This document shows, in pieces, positions 34,886 through 47,900 of a stretch of 64,000 bases of DNA. Source of the DNA: Astropecten irregularis (lineage: Eukaryota; Echinodermata; Asteroidea; Paxillosida; Astropectinidae). Every line of letters starts with the position of its first letter. Position 1 is the stretch's first letter. The notes beneath the pieces were generated by a model, which was not told the origin of the DNA, did not search any database, and was given only the letters and a program-made list of their open reading frames with translations. The stretch lies in assembly GCA_963971285.1 (NCBI GenBank), contig OZ020248.1, forward strand, positions 992,001 through 1,056,000, given 5' to 3'. A program made the position numbers and the translations under genes.

Positions 34886-37800
34886 AGGAACTGCCACAGT
34901 CACTAACACAATCATTACACACATTTTTTATTATGACTTTCATTGCAAAAATATCCAATTTATATGCAATCACAAATGATTTAAATTACTTGGTATTTGA
35001 ATGTACAAAAATCAAATTTCATTTGGCACATGCAGAGCTGAATCACACATCGATACGCAATAAAGACACATAATCTGAGGAAAACTGGTAACACACAAGA
35101 TAGATACATTGAAAATGAGCTATAAATTATGTATATTTAACATCAATGTGGCAGAAGTTTCCTGAAAAACATGTAATTACTTATAACCTTTTTTTGAAAT
35201 CTTGGCTTTGGCTCTGGCTTTGTCTAAGTGATCCAAAAGGCTACAGCTTTCAACTGTAGCTGAAACTCAATTTCCTTGTTCAAAGCAGATCATTTAGTTC
35301 AAAGCTGTAGCCAGAGCTACACTTGTTGTTAAAATGATTTTAGGCCTATATAAGTAATAAACTGCTGCAAACTGCTCATCAGCCAAAATAATGACCTAAA
35401 ATTTGTAAAATGCTTGGAGTTAGGAGCCGAGGGCCTGACGTGTTTCGATCCTGATATACATGACAACACAAAATATTCATGAAACTATTTTTCATTGATA
35501 GATATTCAAACTTATCATATTCACAAAAATGGGGCCAAACTGAAATGGAAGTTACGAGGATTGAAATCAAGGGCCTGTTTGTTTGTTTTGACACATGATC
35601 AGTGATCTTGCAGATCCAGATACAGGATACGATAAAATCATAAAATGGGATCTGGTTCAGCAGGATGACTGATCTCATGCCTGAAACAAACAGGCCCAAA
35701 GATGTTGGCACTTTAAGCAAACCAAAAACTGACAAAAATGGCAGTTACAAAGTGTCTTTATGTGACAGAACAGAACTATAAAACAGCACTCGAATGTGAC
35801 AAGGTTCCGGCACACAATTCATGTTTTCAAAATCTGTAAGTAAGGACACATTTCAAGATCTCTTTCTGACGGAATCATTACGAAGTGATTTTGTTTGGTA
35901 AAATATGAATTACATAGATCTTAATACATAACTCTTAATATATCTTCTATATAAGAAACAGGGACAAGAAATATATGTTACCATTATATGCTCTAAGAAT
36001 ATAGATTCTCCCTTTTCTGAGTAAAATATACAATATCATTTATAATTCAACATCTGTTTATTTAATTGCATTAATTTATCAAAATGGCTCGAATTAATTT
36101 GAATTTCAGTCAATGGTTTAAATATATCATTTTCATAATCTGCCGGCATTCATCACTTGGTGGAAACACTAAACTAAATATTAGGCACAGAATTAAAGGC
36201 ACAATGTAGAAGGCTAGAAGCTACATAGCTTTGATGCATTAACTGGAACTCGGAAGTACATTGATCTACAACTTTTTCTGTAAACAAAATTAAACACAGA
36301 ACACAAAATTTCTCTTTAAAACGGCTAAGATCATCGTTAGAACATAAACATTACTGAATCCTTTTTTTACGGTCAAATGAAGATAAATTCAATGTATCAT
36401 TATGATAGCGATTATTATAATTATTCCCCTTTTACAAAATTAAAATTATTGCAACTAGTTCTAAAATGGCAATATGTTCTTCAAATCAGAATGTTTTTGC
36501 AGACTAAATATTCCTTTACACACACAGCAATGAATCATCAAATGCAACTGAAATCAGTGCGTAGCACAATGCACATATAAACACACTTCTACAGCAAGTC
36601 AGAATGATTTTAAAAACATTTTTCATCTGATTTCCCTCCCACAAAATCTGAAATTAGTTCATAAAGAAAATCAAATTCAATGAATACAATTCAATTTGAC
36701 CAAACATTTGAAAACTTGTTTCGGATTAATTGGTAAGCCTATTCATCATTTAAAAAATAAATCTTCACGTTAGTTTGAACAAAACCACGGTCACACAATT
36801 CCTATAACTGCAAGAGACCATGCAATCTACTTATCTTGAAAACATGTGGAGATTCAATAAACATCCGATTAATAGATATGGCAGTTTCATGGCACCAAAA
36901 CCAAAAATAGTTGAAGTGAAAACACAAACAATTTATAACATTTATCAAATTCAATTTCTTTCAGCAATTGGTGATACAATTTTGGAGTAAAAATCTATGA
37001 GTTTCATGGTTTAAATTATAATGAAAATTTATACAAATTTTCCTGCAATATACTACAGTTTCGTTGGCAACGTGATTGGACCGATTATCAATAACTTAAC
37101 TCCATTATGTTAAAAATTCTCTTTTGGGAGATATACATCAGACTTTTTGCCCGTCCAAAGGTGAATCAAAACAGTTAAAAAATATTACATTTCTCCAATG
37201 TTAAAATTAGTTTATAACAATGGCATTAACAAATGCCTTTGTCTAGGTGAGAGTTTTATTTTCAAACAGAAATGTAACTTAAAACAATCATCAAATTACG
37301 ACATGGGAAAAAGACTGCATTGATTTTAAATCATTTGGAAAGATGAATAAAGGAAAATAGACCAATGGGATTTGAATTTGCAACCTTTGGAACTGAAACT
37401 GAGTTGATTACATCATTATATCTCAAAGGTTTACCTTCTAAAGAATTAGAATACAATATGCAGAATACTTAATACAACCATGATCAGAGTGGCTTTGAAT
37501 ACAGAAGTTGATCAGGAGACCTATAGATTTACAACAAACTGAATCTGTCTCCAAGGCTACAAGGCCCTCATGGACCTTATCTAAGATAGCCAAAAAGCAC
37601 TCTGGGAAACAGAGTGTCGCTAGGGCTGGCGGTGAGTTCATACTATGTACGGACATAAAATTCAACTAAGAACACAACTTCACAACGCTGGAACAAGTGA
37701 CTCGACAGTAACATTCCATGGACCGTTGTGCAGCAGTGTCAAATTTGTAAGAATGGACCTATGATGGACTAATGGCTAATGAGCTGTCCAGTCTTTTTTT

Positions 37801-38244
37801 TTTTAATTATATACAGATTGGCAGGCATACCCCCGGTTATGGATGCTAAGATGTTATCATTTTTTTGAAGAATTATGTCTTTCAGAGTTTAATTCCGAAT
37901 TATAAATATCTTATGTTAATCGGTTTGCAGAAACACCATGTAAGAATCCTTCCAGAGACTCCTGATGAGGACTAGAGCAGGATAGTTGAAACGCTGAGAC
38001 CTTATGAGAAGTGCGAACAAAATAGAAAAGCAAAAGTACAAACGATTCTACATGGTGTTTCCACAAACCGATTCACATACCGATTGTCACCATGCAAAGC
38101 CTCAAATCAATCAGTATCTTAATTAATACATATATAGCAATAAATAGATTTGCTCAGTTTGAAATATACCTCTGTGGATGCTTGCAGTCTCTCTGACAAG
38201 TCATTGTGACTTGTTTTTGATTAGCATGGTCTGATGGTAGAGTC
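34886..38244. other. AT-rich stretch downstream of the myosin gene, possible 3' UTR
   Basis: No conserved frame and comparatively few dispersed repeats: hairpins at ~35205-35330 and ~35575-35700, and a fragment of the AGGAGGGCCTGA family at ~35410. On the minus strand it directly follows the myosin stop codon, so part may be its 3' UTR; AATAAA on that strand (for example TTTATT at ~37254) could serve for cleavage. This is inference only. Confidence 0.35.
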
Positions 38245-38961
38245 TTACTTTCGTCCAGCATAGAACCCAGGTGGGGATGGGGCCATTCTCCTTCCGCTCG
38301 GACTGGTCTGAATGTTACCGTTTGCAACTTGCCCCGTTCTGGTTGCTGGGAGGGCTGCACTCTGCCGTGTAGCTGCAGATCGTGGATTTCCTATCTTCAG
38401 GATGTTCTCATTGGAGGGCCTTGAAGGGGAAGGATGGTCGTGGGCTCCTCGCTCCTGGAAGGCGTTGTTGGAGCCTGGAGATGCTCCATCCCATGAGGGT
38501 TGCCGGGTGTGTCCTGTTTCGGGCTTAGGAGCTAAGATCCAGTTGGAGTCCAGCTGACGGGCATTGGCAGAATTCAAGAAGGGAGGCTCGGTGGATGTTG
38601 ATGCTCCTTGATGCCGATGCGGCAAGCCTTGGTTTTCCGAAACGGAGACGTCTTGGCCCGTTCGAGGCGAGGGAGGTTTAAAGGATTTCATCTCACGGAT
38701 GCCACCGGGTCGATTCTGAATGGAGATTCTGCTCGGGGATCGTGCAACTTGTCTGGACGCCTCTTGGATCGGGGTGGCTACCCCACCCCATCGTTTGGCA
38801 GGGCTGCTGGGGCTCTCCTGGCCTTGATGACTGCCACCGGGAGGGTAAACGTTGCCGTTGACGTGGTTGTAGTCGGTGACACTCTCTGCCTGTTCAGGCT
38901 TGTACTTGCTGGTTATCTGGGACTGGATGTGCTGGCCGATCAGGCTGATAATCTCAGTGCT
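38245..38961 (-). CDS. MYO15: Terminal exon of myosin XV with a long disordered C-terminal extension
   Basis: 717 bases including the stop. The first ~20 residues end the FERM F3 helix. About 215 residues follow that are rich in Ser, Pro, Arg, Gln and Asn, with no domain (for example SPSSPAKRWGG, KSFKPPSPRTGQ, HDHPSPSRPSNEN). The C-terminus is PPGFYAGRK. Vertebrate MYO15A stops soon after the FERM with a class I PDZ ligand; none is present here. GC content is clearly higher than in neighbouring introns, which supports coding. Confidence 0.85.
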   Translation of the reverse strand, partial: STEIISLIGQHIQSQITSKYKPEQAESVTDYNHVNGNVYPPGGSHQGQESPSSPAKRWGGVATPIQEASRQVARSPSRISIQNRPGGIREMKSFKPPSPRTGQDVSVSENQGLPHRHQGASTSTEPPFLNSANARQLDSNWILAPKPETGHTRQPSWDGASPGSNNAFQERGAHDHPSPSRPSNENILKIGNPRSAATRQSAALPATRTGQVANGNIQTSPSGRRMAPSPPGFYAGRK

Positions 38962-41900
38962 CTGAAATGTCAACGAAAACAAGAATAACTGCAAGAATGA
39001 ACTGATACGTGCCAGGCCTCAAACTAATCCCTCTATCTAGTGCATATGAGTACAACATGATGACACATTTGACGGACTATCTGTATGCGTGGGCAATCAA
39101 TCAATAAATCTGTTGAAGCATGCGCCGCAGCGGTGCATTGCCGCATCTACCTTCGAGCGGTACTCCTTCGGTCTTCTGATAGCCGTCCCCCAGGCAGCCA
39201 CGTGAACCATCCCCATCTCGGCAAATTAACGATTCATCTGACGCAACCACGTGTCATGCGGACGCCCTACTGGGCGGCTCCTGCCAGTAGGATCTCTCAT
39301 AGAGAGAATTCGCCTGGCAGGATCGCTTGCAGGGAATCTAGCCACATGACCATACAGTAGCATCTGGCACTCTCATATCATGCAGGTAACTAGGTCTCAT
39401 CTGTGGGCAGTGCCGCCGTTGAGTGTTACAAAACCTGCCTCCAAGAATCTGGGCAGATATTCTGCCACATCACTCAAATGATGTCCATTTCATAAACAGG
39501 TGAATACAAGTAACACGTTGCCGCCAACTGCTCATCAACCAAACTAATGACACTGAAATACAAAATGGTGTAAAGAGGGCCTGGCATTCCGATTCTAGCA
39601 GGATCCTAGCTTTCTCAACCGAAGGCTAAAAACTGGTTAACTACATACTTCACATTTCACAGACAAAATGTAAATTTGTCTGCAATAGGGCTCCGCGCTC
39701 AAGCTATTTATAGAATACGCCCTTTTTACCCAGATGTTCTGGCCAACATTCACAACGTTTACGTGTAAGTTTATTATTGGGCAACGTGCGACTTATTTGT
39801 CCGAACATCTGAATGTGACGTCACGAGCGCGGAGCCCTATTTAGGACTGAAATAACAGAGCTGATAAGTTTAAAAATAAAATAGGATAACTGACTATAAA
39901 GAAGCCTGCTTCTGCTCTGTATAGCCTCTCGTCTGATGACTCTAAATTGATTGAACTTGATGCTATAGACCAAGGTGCTTTCTGAAGTTCAGTTACAATA
40001 AATCAATCTGTCCTCACTTGTTTAGTCTGCAGCCTGGTAACTCTCTGCACCATCAGGTTACCACATTTCAGGTCTACATACTCCCTGCCATCGTTCCCTT
40101 TCAGGTAGCGTGAGGAGACCACCTCTTCAAAGCTGTGAGTCACCAAGACCTCCTGCAAAATTCAGTCATCAAGATTGTCTAGAGTAATATTGTGAAGATG
40201 ATAAAGATAAGGGTATACGGGTGCCTGGTCTTGCCTGTTAATACTCAATTGTGAATCATGTACTCTGATCAACTGAATGGGTTCCATGTTCTGTGTTATC
40301 AGTGGGAAGAATACAAATTGTACATCACATTTCTCTGGGATGTACATCACTTTCTTGTTGCATTTTGTCTCGTATACCCAAGCATTGGTTTTGACCAATG
40401 AAATTCCTCAATGCTAATGCCTCGGTAAATATCAAAATATTCATATTGGCCAATACATCTTCAGAGGTTTGGAATTATCAAAATATCCGAGAGATACGTA
40501 CGTGAGACTGTGGATGTAAGAAAAATATTCCAGCCTTATTGATGGCAAGCAGACATCCTCCACTGACTCGAGAATCAGATACATGCTGAAAGACAACAAG
40601 GAAAGACAAAAAACAAAAAGCATTCCGTGTTTAATGTTTTAAGGGTGTTTGTAATGAACTTAGTTAAGTTTATTAAGTTTTTGCAACCAGGTATTGTAAA
40701 ATAGGTTGAGATGTTCACTGCACCAGTGCTGATGTTGGGATCGAATCATCATGATGTATATATGCAGTCAACCAAACAAAGGGCCTTTACGAAATGAGGC
40801 TTGATGAGGCTATAGGCTTAATTGCGATTTATTTTGCTAGCTACTGCCATTTTGTGTCCTAACTGAAATGAAGGGCCTGAGGTACATGGTGAAGCTGGAG
40901 CCTTTCTTCGGCTTTGTCATGTGGCCCAATCCCTTAATTTCATCTTGTGGGCCACAAATGGCGGTAGCGAAATAAGTACCAAGCCTAGCCTCAAGCGAGG
41001 TTTCGTAGAGGCCCAAAGAATGCACAAGTTACTTAATTGACTAAGCGAGGGTGCTGTGCAGGTGAAATATGCAAATGAACTATCACATCTCTCTAGTATG
41101 CCTTATATACTTGCATTGCCATCCCAACATATGTTATTACTGTGAGGTGATCAATGATCTGTTTCACTTGTTCATCCTAAAACTGCAAAGAACGAGTTGC
41201 AAATGTCTCGCTCGGAAGCCGTACTATATAAATCCGAGGATGTTGAACTCTGACACAATGGATCACACATTAATAGCCTCGAGCACAGGAGCTTGAGAAC
41301 GAATGCAAAAGCAATGACCCAGGCCGGGTTCGAACCTTAACCAAATTGGTGAGAGCCCAGTGCATTATACCTCCACCGTATGATTGAATACTTACGGCGA
41401 TGTCGAAGAATGTGGATCCAAAGAGCGGCCAGCTGGTGACTGTGTTGATAAACTGCATCTGAGCTTCTTGTGGAGTGGTGGATTCCAGCAATGGAAGCTC
41501 AGCGTGGATTAGATTCAACCACTGCTGTTGGTTCATGTGGTGGATGAGGGTAGGCGGTACCAGCTCGGCAAGATCCTTCCTGTTAGGTCGCATGATTGAG
41601 ATAATATGCAAATTAGGCTCGCCCTTCACCGACGCGGATGAGCACTTATACTCAGTTTTTGTTGAGTGCACATGAAAAAATCATGCGCTTGCTCTGGGGA
41701 TTTCACTAACGCTTTATACGACCATCGATCGCTATAGCTCAAATCCATCGTTAAACGGCGTCCCCACACTCCCCTGGATTCGCCCCTGGCCGGAGAATGA
41801 CTGATAATTATGCAATACATGTATTAATAAATGTACTATTATACAGATTTTTACCCAGTAAATATCATATTGTTTAATACTCACCGTGTAGGTATTTGGA

Positions 41901-44900
41901 TTTTATCAGCCGCCCTGTGCTGCAGTATGGCCAGTGTAACGATCTTAGCTTGCTGCTGGTCACTCAGTGTGTTCCCCTCCATAACAATCAGATGACCGCT
42001 CTGGTAATCGGGCAGGACCTGCATGCACAGACCAAAAAATTACCAAAAGCTCGTAAATTAATATTCTCAGATAGAGGATATACCGTTATATTCTTTTAGA
42101 AAGAAGTGACTGTGGGGGGTCAGGTTGGCTAAGCGGTTCTTTCCTCACCTTTCACCTCTGTGGACCGGGTCCAAGTCCGGCTCAGTCCAAAAGTGGATTG
42201 GGTTTTCAGTCCCTACCTGATTCCATGGGTTTTACCCAGAATATTACTCTGAGGTTTTCCTCCCACCTCTAAAAATGTATCTTCTTCTCATCATCTTTCC
42301 ATAAAAAAAGGCTTCATCAGGCTTTCAAGCTATAGTGCCTAGAGCGCTTTTGAGGAATCCTTGGTGTCATTACCAGAAATAAATACATAAAATTAAATAA
42401 ATAATAATAAAAACACCTCGAGTATTAACTCGACGTTCCAACCAATGTGCTCTGATCATTCTCAAGAGAGAGGTCGATGTGCCGCACAGGAGGATCAGCT
42501 ATGAAGGAAAGCTGGACACAAACATGAAACATGAAGTGACTGATATTCAAGCAGTACCTGATTATAGATGACAGCTGCATGCAAGCTGTTGGTGATATGC
42601 ATGGGCTGGTACCACAAGACTTTCTTGAAGAGGAGAGCGCACTTGCATCCTTGGTTGTTGAAGTGGGTCATGGCGTCCATCAAATAATCTGTATGCTGCA
42701 AGCTGACCACTCTGTTCTCTAAGTAACACATGGACAAAAAACAAACAGATGTTTGAAATTGCATGTTGAAATGCGCGTGAACAAAATACTGCATCTCTGG
42801 AAGAGTCTGTGACAAAATTCTTAATTTTAATGTTTTTAACATAGCAGGAACCTTTCTCAAATATTCTTAGAATAAGGAGGGCCTGATGTTTCAATCTTAG
42901 CAGGATCTTTCTCAAAGATGCTTAGAATTAGGAGGGCCTGATGTTTCAATCTTAACAGGATCTTTCGGTCAAAGATGCTTAGAGTTAAAAGGGCCTGATG
43001 TTTCAATCTTAACAGGATCTTTCTCAAAGATGCTTTAATAGAGTTAGGAGGGCCTGGTGTTTCAATTCTAGCATGATCTTTCTCAAAGATGCTTAGAGTT
43101 AGGATGGCCTGATGTTTTAATCCTAGCAGGATCTTTCTCAAAGATGCTTAGAGTTGGGAGGGCCTGATGTTTCAATCCTAGCAGGATCTTTCTCAAAGAT
43201 GCTTAGAATTAGGAGGGCCTGATGTTTTAATCCTAGCAGGATCTTTCTCAAAGAAGCTTAGAGTTAGGGCTAGGTTTGACATTTCAATCCAGACAGGATC
43301 TCTCAGAGAGCCTAAACGTGTGTACAAATTGCTCAAGGTTAGGAGGGCCTGACACAGGCGCGGTTCTAGAGCCAAAATTTTACGGGGGGCTAGAAGAGCC
43401 ATTATTTTTTGGGAGGGCTAGAAGACCCAATATTTTGGGTTCTTCTAACACTCGCTTCTGCTATGTCTTATTAGAGGTCGAAAAACATGCACATTATATG
43501 CCACACAACGCGTTTTTTATGTAATTGGCGCTTAATAACTGAAAAAATCCAGTATTTTCAAGAATTGTTTTTTCACTTGCATTTTTTTTTTTGGGGGGGG
43601 GGGGGGGGGGGGCTAGACACAATTTTTGGGGGGCTACAGCCCCACTAGATCCCCCCCCCCCCCCCCGTAGAACCGCGCCTGGCCTGACATTGTGATCCCA
43701 GCTGGGTCTCCTCAAATGTGCTTAGAGTTAGCAGCGCCTGATGTTTCCAGGGTCTCTCTCAACGTCTAAATGCTCGTACAAATTTGTCTCCAACATTCTA
43801 AGCTGTCACTTACTTGCAGGCACCAGTCCAAAGAGGTTAAACTCCTCAATAGCTGCAGGCTGTTGTATGTTCATCTCACTGCATACCTCTTCCAGGATGT
43901 CTAGGACTACAGTACTGGCTGATACCTTGACAACTGTCTGCAAGTTGCCAGGTAGATGGACGTTTTGGCGTCGCGTCATACGGCCGGCCTAGGGGGGAAA
44001 ATGGTCAAGCAATACCTTCATACATATCCAAATACTCTCCTAGGGAGTGTCAAAATTAAAGCTCGATTTATTCACATGAATTGCGAAGGGAAAAGAATTT
44101 CTCACTTCACAACGGGCAAAACAGCAAGTAATACAATGGAACGCCAGTATAACAAACACGCCGGGATGCGCAGAGATTGTTCGTTAAAGTGGTCGTTCGT
44201 TATAGTGAACAATGTTCAGCATGACACACTGTACATACAAATAGGGAGGCAAGGATGAATGTTTCAGTAAAAAGTAAGAGCCTAGTAAAAGCTAGTGATA
44301 CGCTCTATTGTCCATATCGGCAGCAACTGTAACCAATTAGCATAATGTCTGACTCAAAATTGAGCGAATGATTCATGAAAGATACCATTTAAGAAATCTA
44401 ATATTTTCCGCTCGTGTGACAGGCCAAACAAAACTAAAGTGCAAACTCATTAAGGGTTAGGATTAGAGACACTGAAAATAGTGTGCGTAAACACGGTTGG
44501 AGCGCCGCAACGTGCACACTAACAATGGGCGAGTGGACCGTACATGGAACTTTACGGTAGTAACACTAAGTGGTACTTAGGGTGCCCAAAGCCTTTATGA
44601 GGCCCTTGCGGCAGTAAGTATCATCTGCAAAACTGACAGCAGTGTCTTTCTTTGTCCTTGAATAGAAATAATTGACCCGAATGGAAACAAGCATTTATAC
44701 AGGAGGAATCCTCACCAATAGATGCTCTACTTCCTCAAGTCCGGGCATCAAGCGCCTTCCACCAAACCTGAACGTCTTGCGTAGGTTATACAGACAGACG
44801 CCGGCCATGCCTCCAAACTTGAAGTCAGCCGTCTGGGCGACCATGGTCAGATACTGGAAGAGGTAGGGCTTCAGGATGGGTGAACACTGGAAGATGGCGG

Positions 44901-47900
44901 TAAGGAGGGCGAAGAAACGCCAGCCATTTTGAAGACTCAATCTGAAATTGTAATGAGAGAAAATGTAATTTTCCTCCAGTAACGGATCATTTAGATACAG
45001 CTTATGAAACAATATTCCTACACGAAAAACAATCTGGGAGTACTTTCTCAGACCTTCTTGAGGACAAAATTTGCTTAGAATGAAAGTCCTCCTTGACAAA
45101 CCAAATCTTCATATGATGCTTGTTTTGTATTCCTTTTGACTGTTCAGGTCCAATATTTGTACTGTAAAGACTGCCTTGTTCCAGTTTGAAATATTTTGGT
45201 TCCCTATTTACAATGCAACCCTCACTTTTTGAAGTTGAGAAACATCCTACTATAAAGACTGACCCATCAGGTCTATTTTAAGCATTATATATTTCAGGTT
45301 ATCATTTTGGTTGATGAGCAGTATGCAGCAGTTTATTAATTGTATTTTTAAATGGACAAAGATACGGTAATTGACAATTTGGGATGCAGTCAACATAAAA
45401 CTGGATAGTTCAGTTGGTAGAGCAACTGGAACGGTATTCTGGAGGTCTCAGGTTCGAATCTCAATACGGTTAATTTTCTTTGTTCAACAATGACTATTTA
45501 CTCACTTCTTAGTGCTTCTATTCCTAGTTGTCTGCTTGATGACCTGGCAGTAGATTTCGTCACATATCTCACGGTGACCGAAGCAAACCTTTGAAGAATT
45601 AAGACAGTCACTAACAACTTAATACTGGGTCAACTCAGCCACTGAAAAGCCTGACTGGACCTAGGCTAAGGGGCCTGATGAAATCCTCCTCATGTCAGCC
45701 CTGAACTTCACTACAACAGAGCTGCTCCAAATCAATAAAGCCTGGCTTTTGGATAGTGGATATACTGTACATGATCAATGTGGACTAAGTCTGTCAATCA
45801 GGTTTATGCCAACTCTGACCCACAACATCAGAGGCTCGAGGTTAATAGCTCAAGGCTGGGGATTATAGAAGCCCAAGACCCCGGGCAAAGCCCATGCCTG
45901 GCTCGGTTTTTCAGTGGCTTGGCCAGCCAGTAATAAAGTTTCTCTTCCTTAATAATGTTGTGTGAAATCTGAACCATTTATGAAGGATCATCGATGGATC
46001 ATAAAAAAATGTGAAATTCTTTCAAACGAGCACCTAATGAGATGGTGGGAGCGGACATTTGGGCCTATACACCGACGACACCCGCCATTACTGCAGTGTC
46101 CCCACCCGCCTTTTGTCCGGCAGCGAAATAATTTACCTCCGCCGCACTCTATATTGCAGGGTGTACGTCCCCTAATCATGGGATATACACCCTGCAATTA
46201 TAGAGTGCGAAAGAGCGTAATTTCTTTTGTTGCCGGACAAAAGTCAAGCGGGGACACTGCAGTAATGGCGGACAGTATATCGTGCCGCTGGATCGGTGTA
46301 TACCTACCTTCAAGATGAAGCTCATCCTGCCATATAGTGCCTCATGCGGTGATGTTGATGCCTTCACATTCAAAGGATAATCTCCCATGATTTGCATCAG
46401 AGCTAGATGAAAAAAAAATCAAATGGAATTCCATACTTTCGCGTTCAATTTTGTTCTCCCCATTCCGGGAATGTAAATGTAGCCCAATGACCAGGGACAA
46501 TAATGAAATGCATAGTGAATTTTTAATTTCTTAATCGATGATATGGGCTTTATAATAACAGTTCATTTTTTTATCACTATTATGTACACATTTTTATGTC
46601 TGGCTATACACATGTTCATTCACAGAGAGTTGAAAATTGAGAAAATGCCACAAAGCATTAAATCATGTTACAATCTGGGGCCAATTTCATGGAGCTGCTA
46701 AAGGGATTGCATACGTTTGGTAATTTGAGCCTAATGTTTGTTTCAAACCAATATACTTGTTTATATATACCATAAAACTAACCTGTGAAAGTTTCAATTC
46801 AAAAGGTGGTAGCGTTTTTGAGATTTTGGCGACAAACTAGAGCGGTTATTTCACGCCAGAGAACAGTTAGTCAATAGCTGAGAAGCGTTACGGCCATAAC
46901 GCTTCTCAGATTCATAATTTTTGGAGATAAAAAGCGACATAATTTTCCATAACCGCGGTACTTCGAATTGAACGTTTCTCAATATGCATTATACTATCCA
47001 AAGCAGCTGTACTTCTCACCAAGTAAGTTTTTATTGCCATAAATTTTCAGAGTCATTACCAAACGTATGCAATGCCTTTAAGCATAAAAAACATTGCTTA
47101 GCACAAAACAAGCGACCATTAAAATTTCCATTTGAAATTCATGGTCAGCGAACAACAGCAAAAAAACAATCACAAGTCATGATATCGCATTCACTACACA
47201 TGGAAACTTGGTTGTTAATCCTGCTTTTATTAAGACAGAAATTTCAAGGTTAACAAATTGTCTTGCTTAGCAGCGCCGTGAAATTGGCCAATGATTAACT
47301 TCATGGCAATAGTTGTTCATGTGAGAAGCAGTCATTTCATTTGGATCGTTTAATTTCAGTCTGATTCAAGTGTTTGACAGACAGGCACAATCCTATATCG
47401 CCCTCTTGTGGTGACGCACGCATTGTTTGAACTGTACGTATTGACTATTTGTTGAGCTTACCTAGGAAGCATTCCAGGGCCAGTTTATTGATGGCAGCTG
47501 AGGGGTACTGCAGGAGGGATACCTGGATGGGGGAGTTGGTGAAGGACACGGCATCCAGGTACTCAGACAAGTCCTGCTCCTCAGCTTGACTGGGCTTCTT
47601 GTTGCCTGAAAAGAAGGATAGATATTGGATGTCAGATATTGCAGAAGGGCTACACGTATTTGTCAGACACCCCACATTCCAGTTCAGAGTATTCTGGCAG
47701 ATGACAAAGAAATATCTTCTGATGACAAGCCCAAGCTGTCTGACACCAACAAAGATGATGGCAGCAGATAATTAGGTACTGAATGAAGAATCTGCAGGCT
47801 TCTGCAAAGACATATATTTCTACTAGCACCATTTTCATACCCTGAAAGTTATACAAAAATCTGTGAACATTTTTGTTGGGGTATGTTACCAATCCTGTAC

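Noticed and set aside
44100-44230. Possible transposon piece (AACGCCAGTATAACAAAC..CGTTCGTTATAGTGAAC)
   Set aside because: The sequence looks like part of a dispersed repeat, but only one copy is present and no ends are visible.
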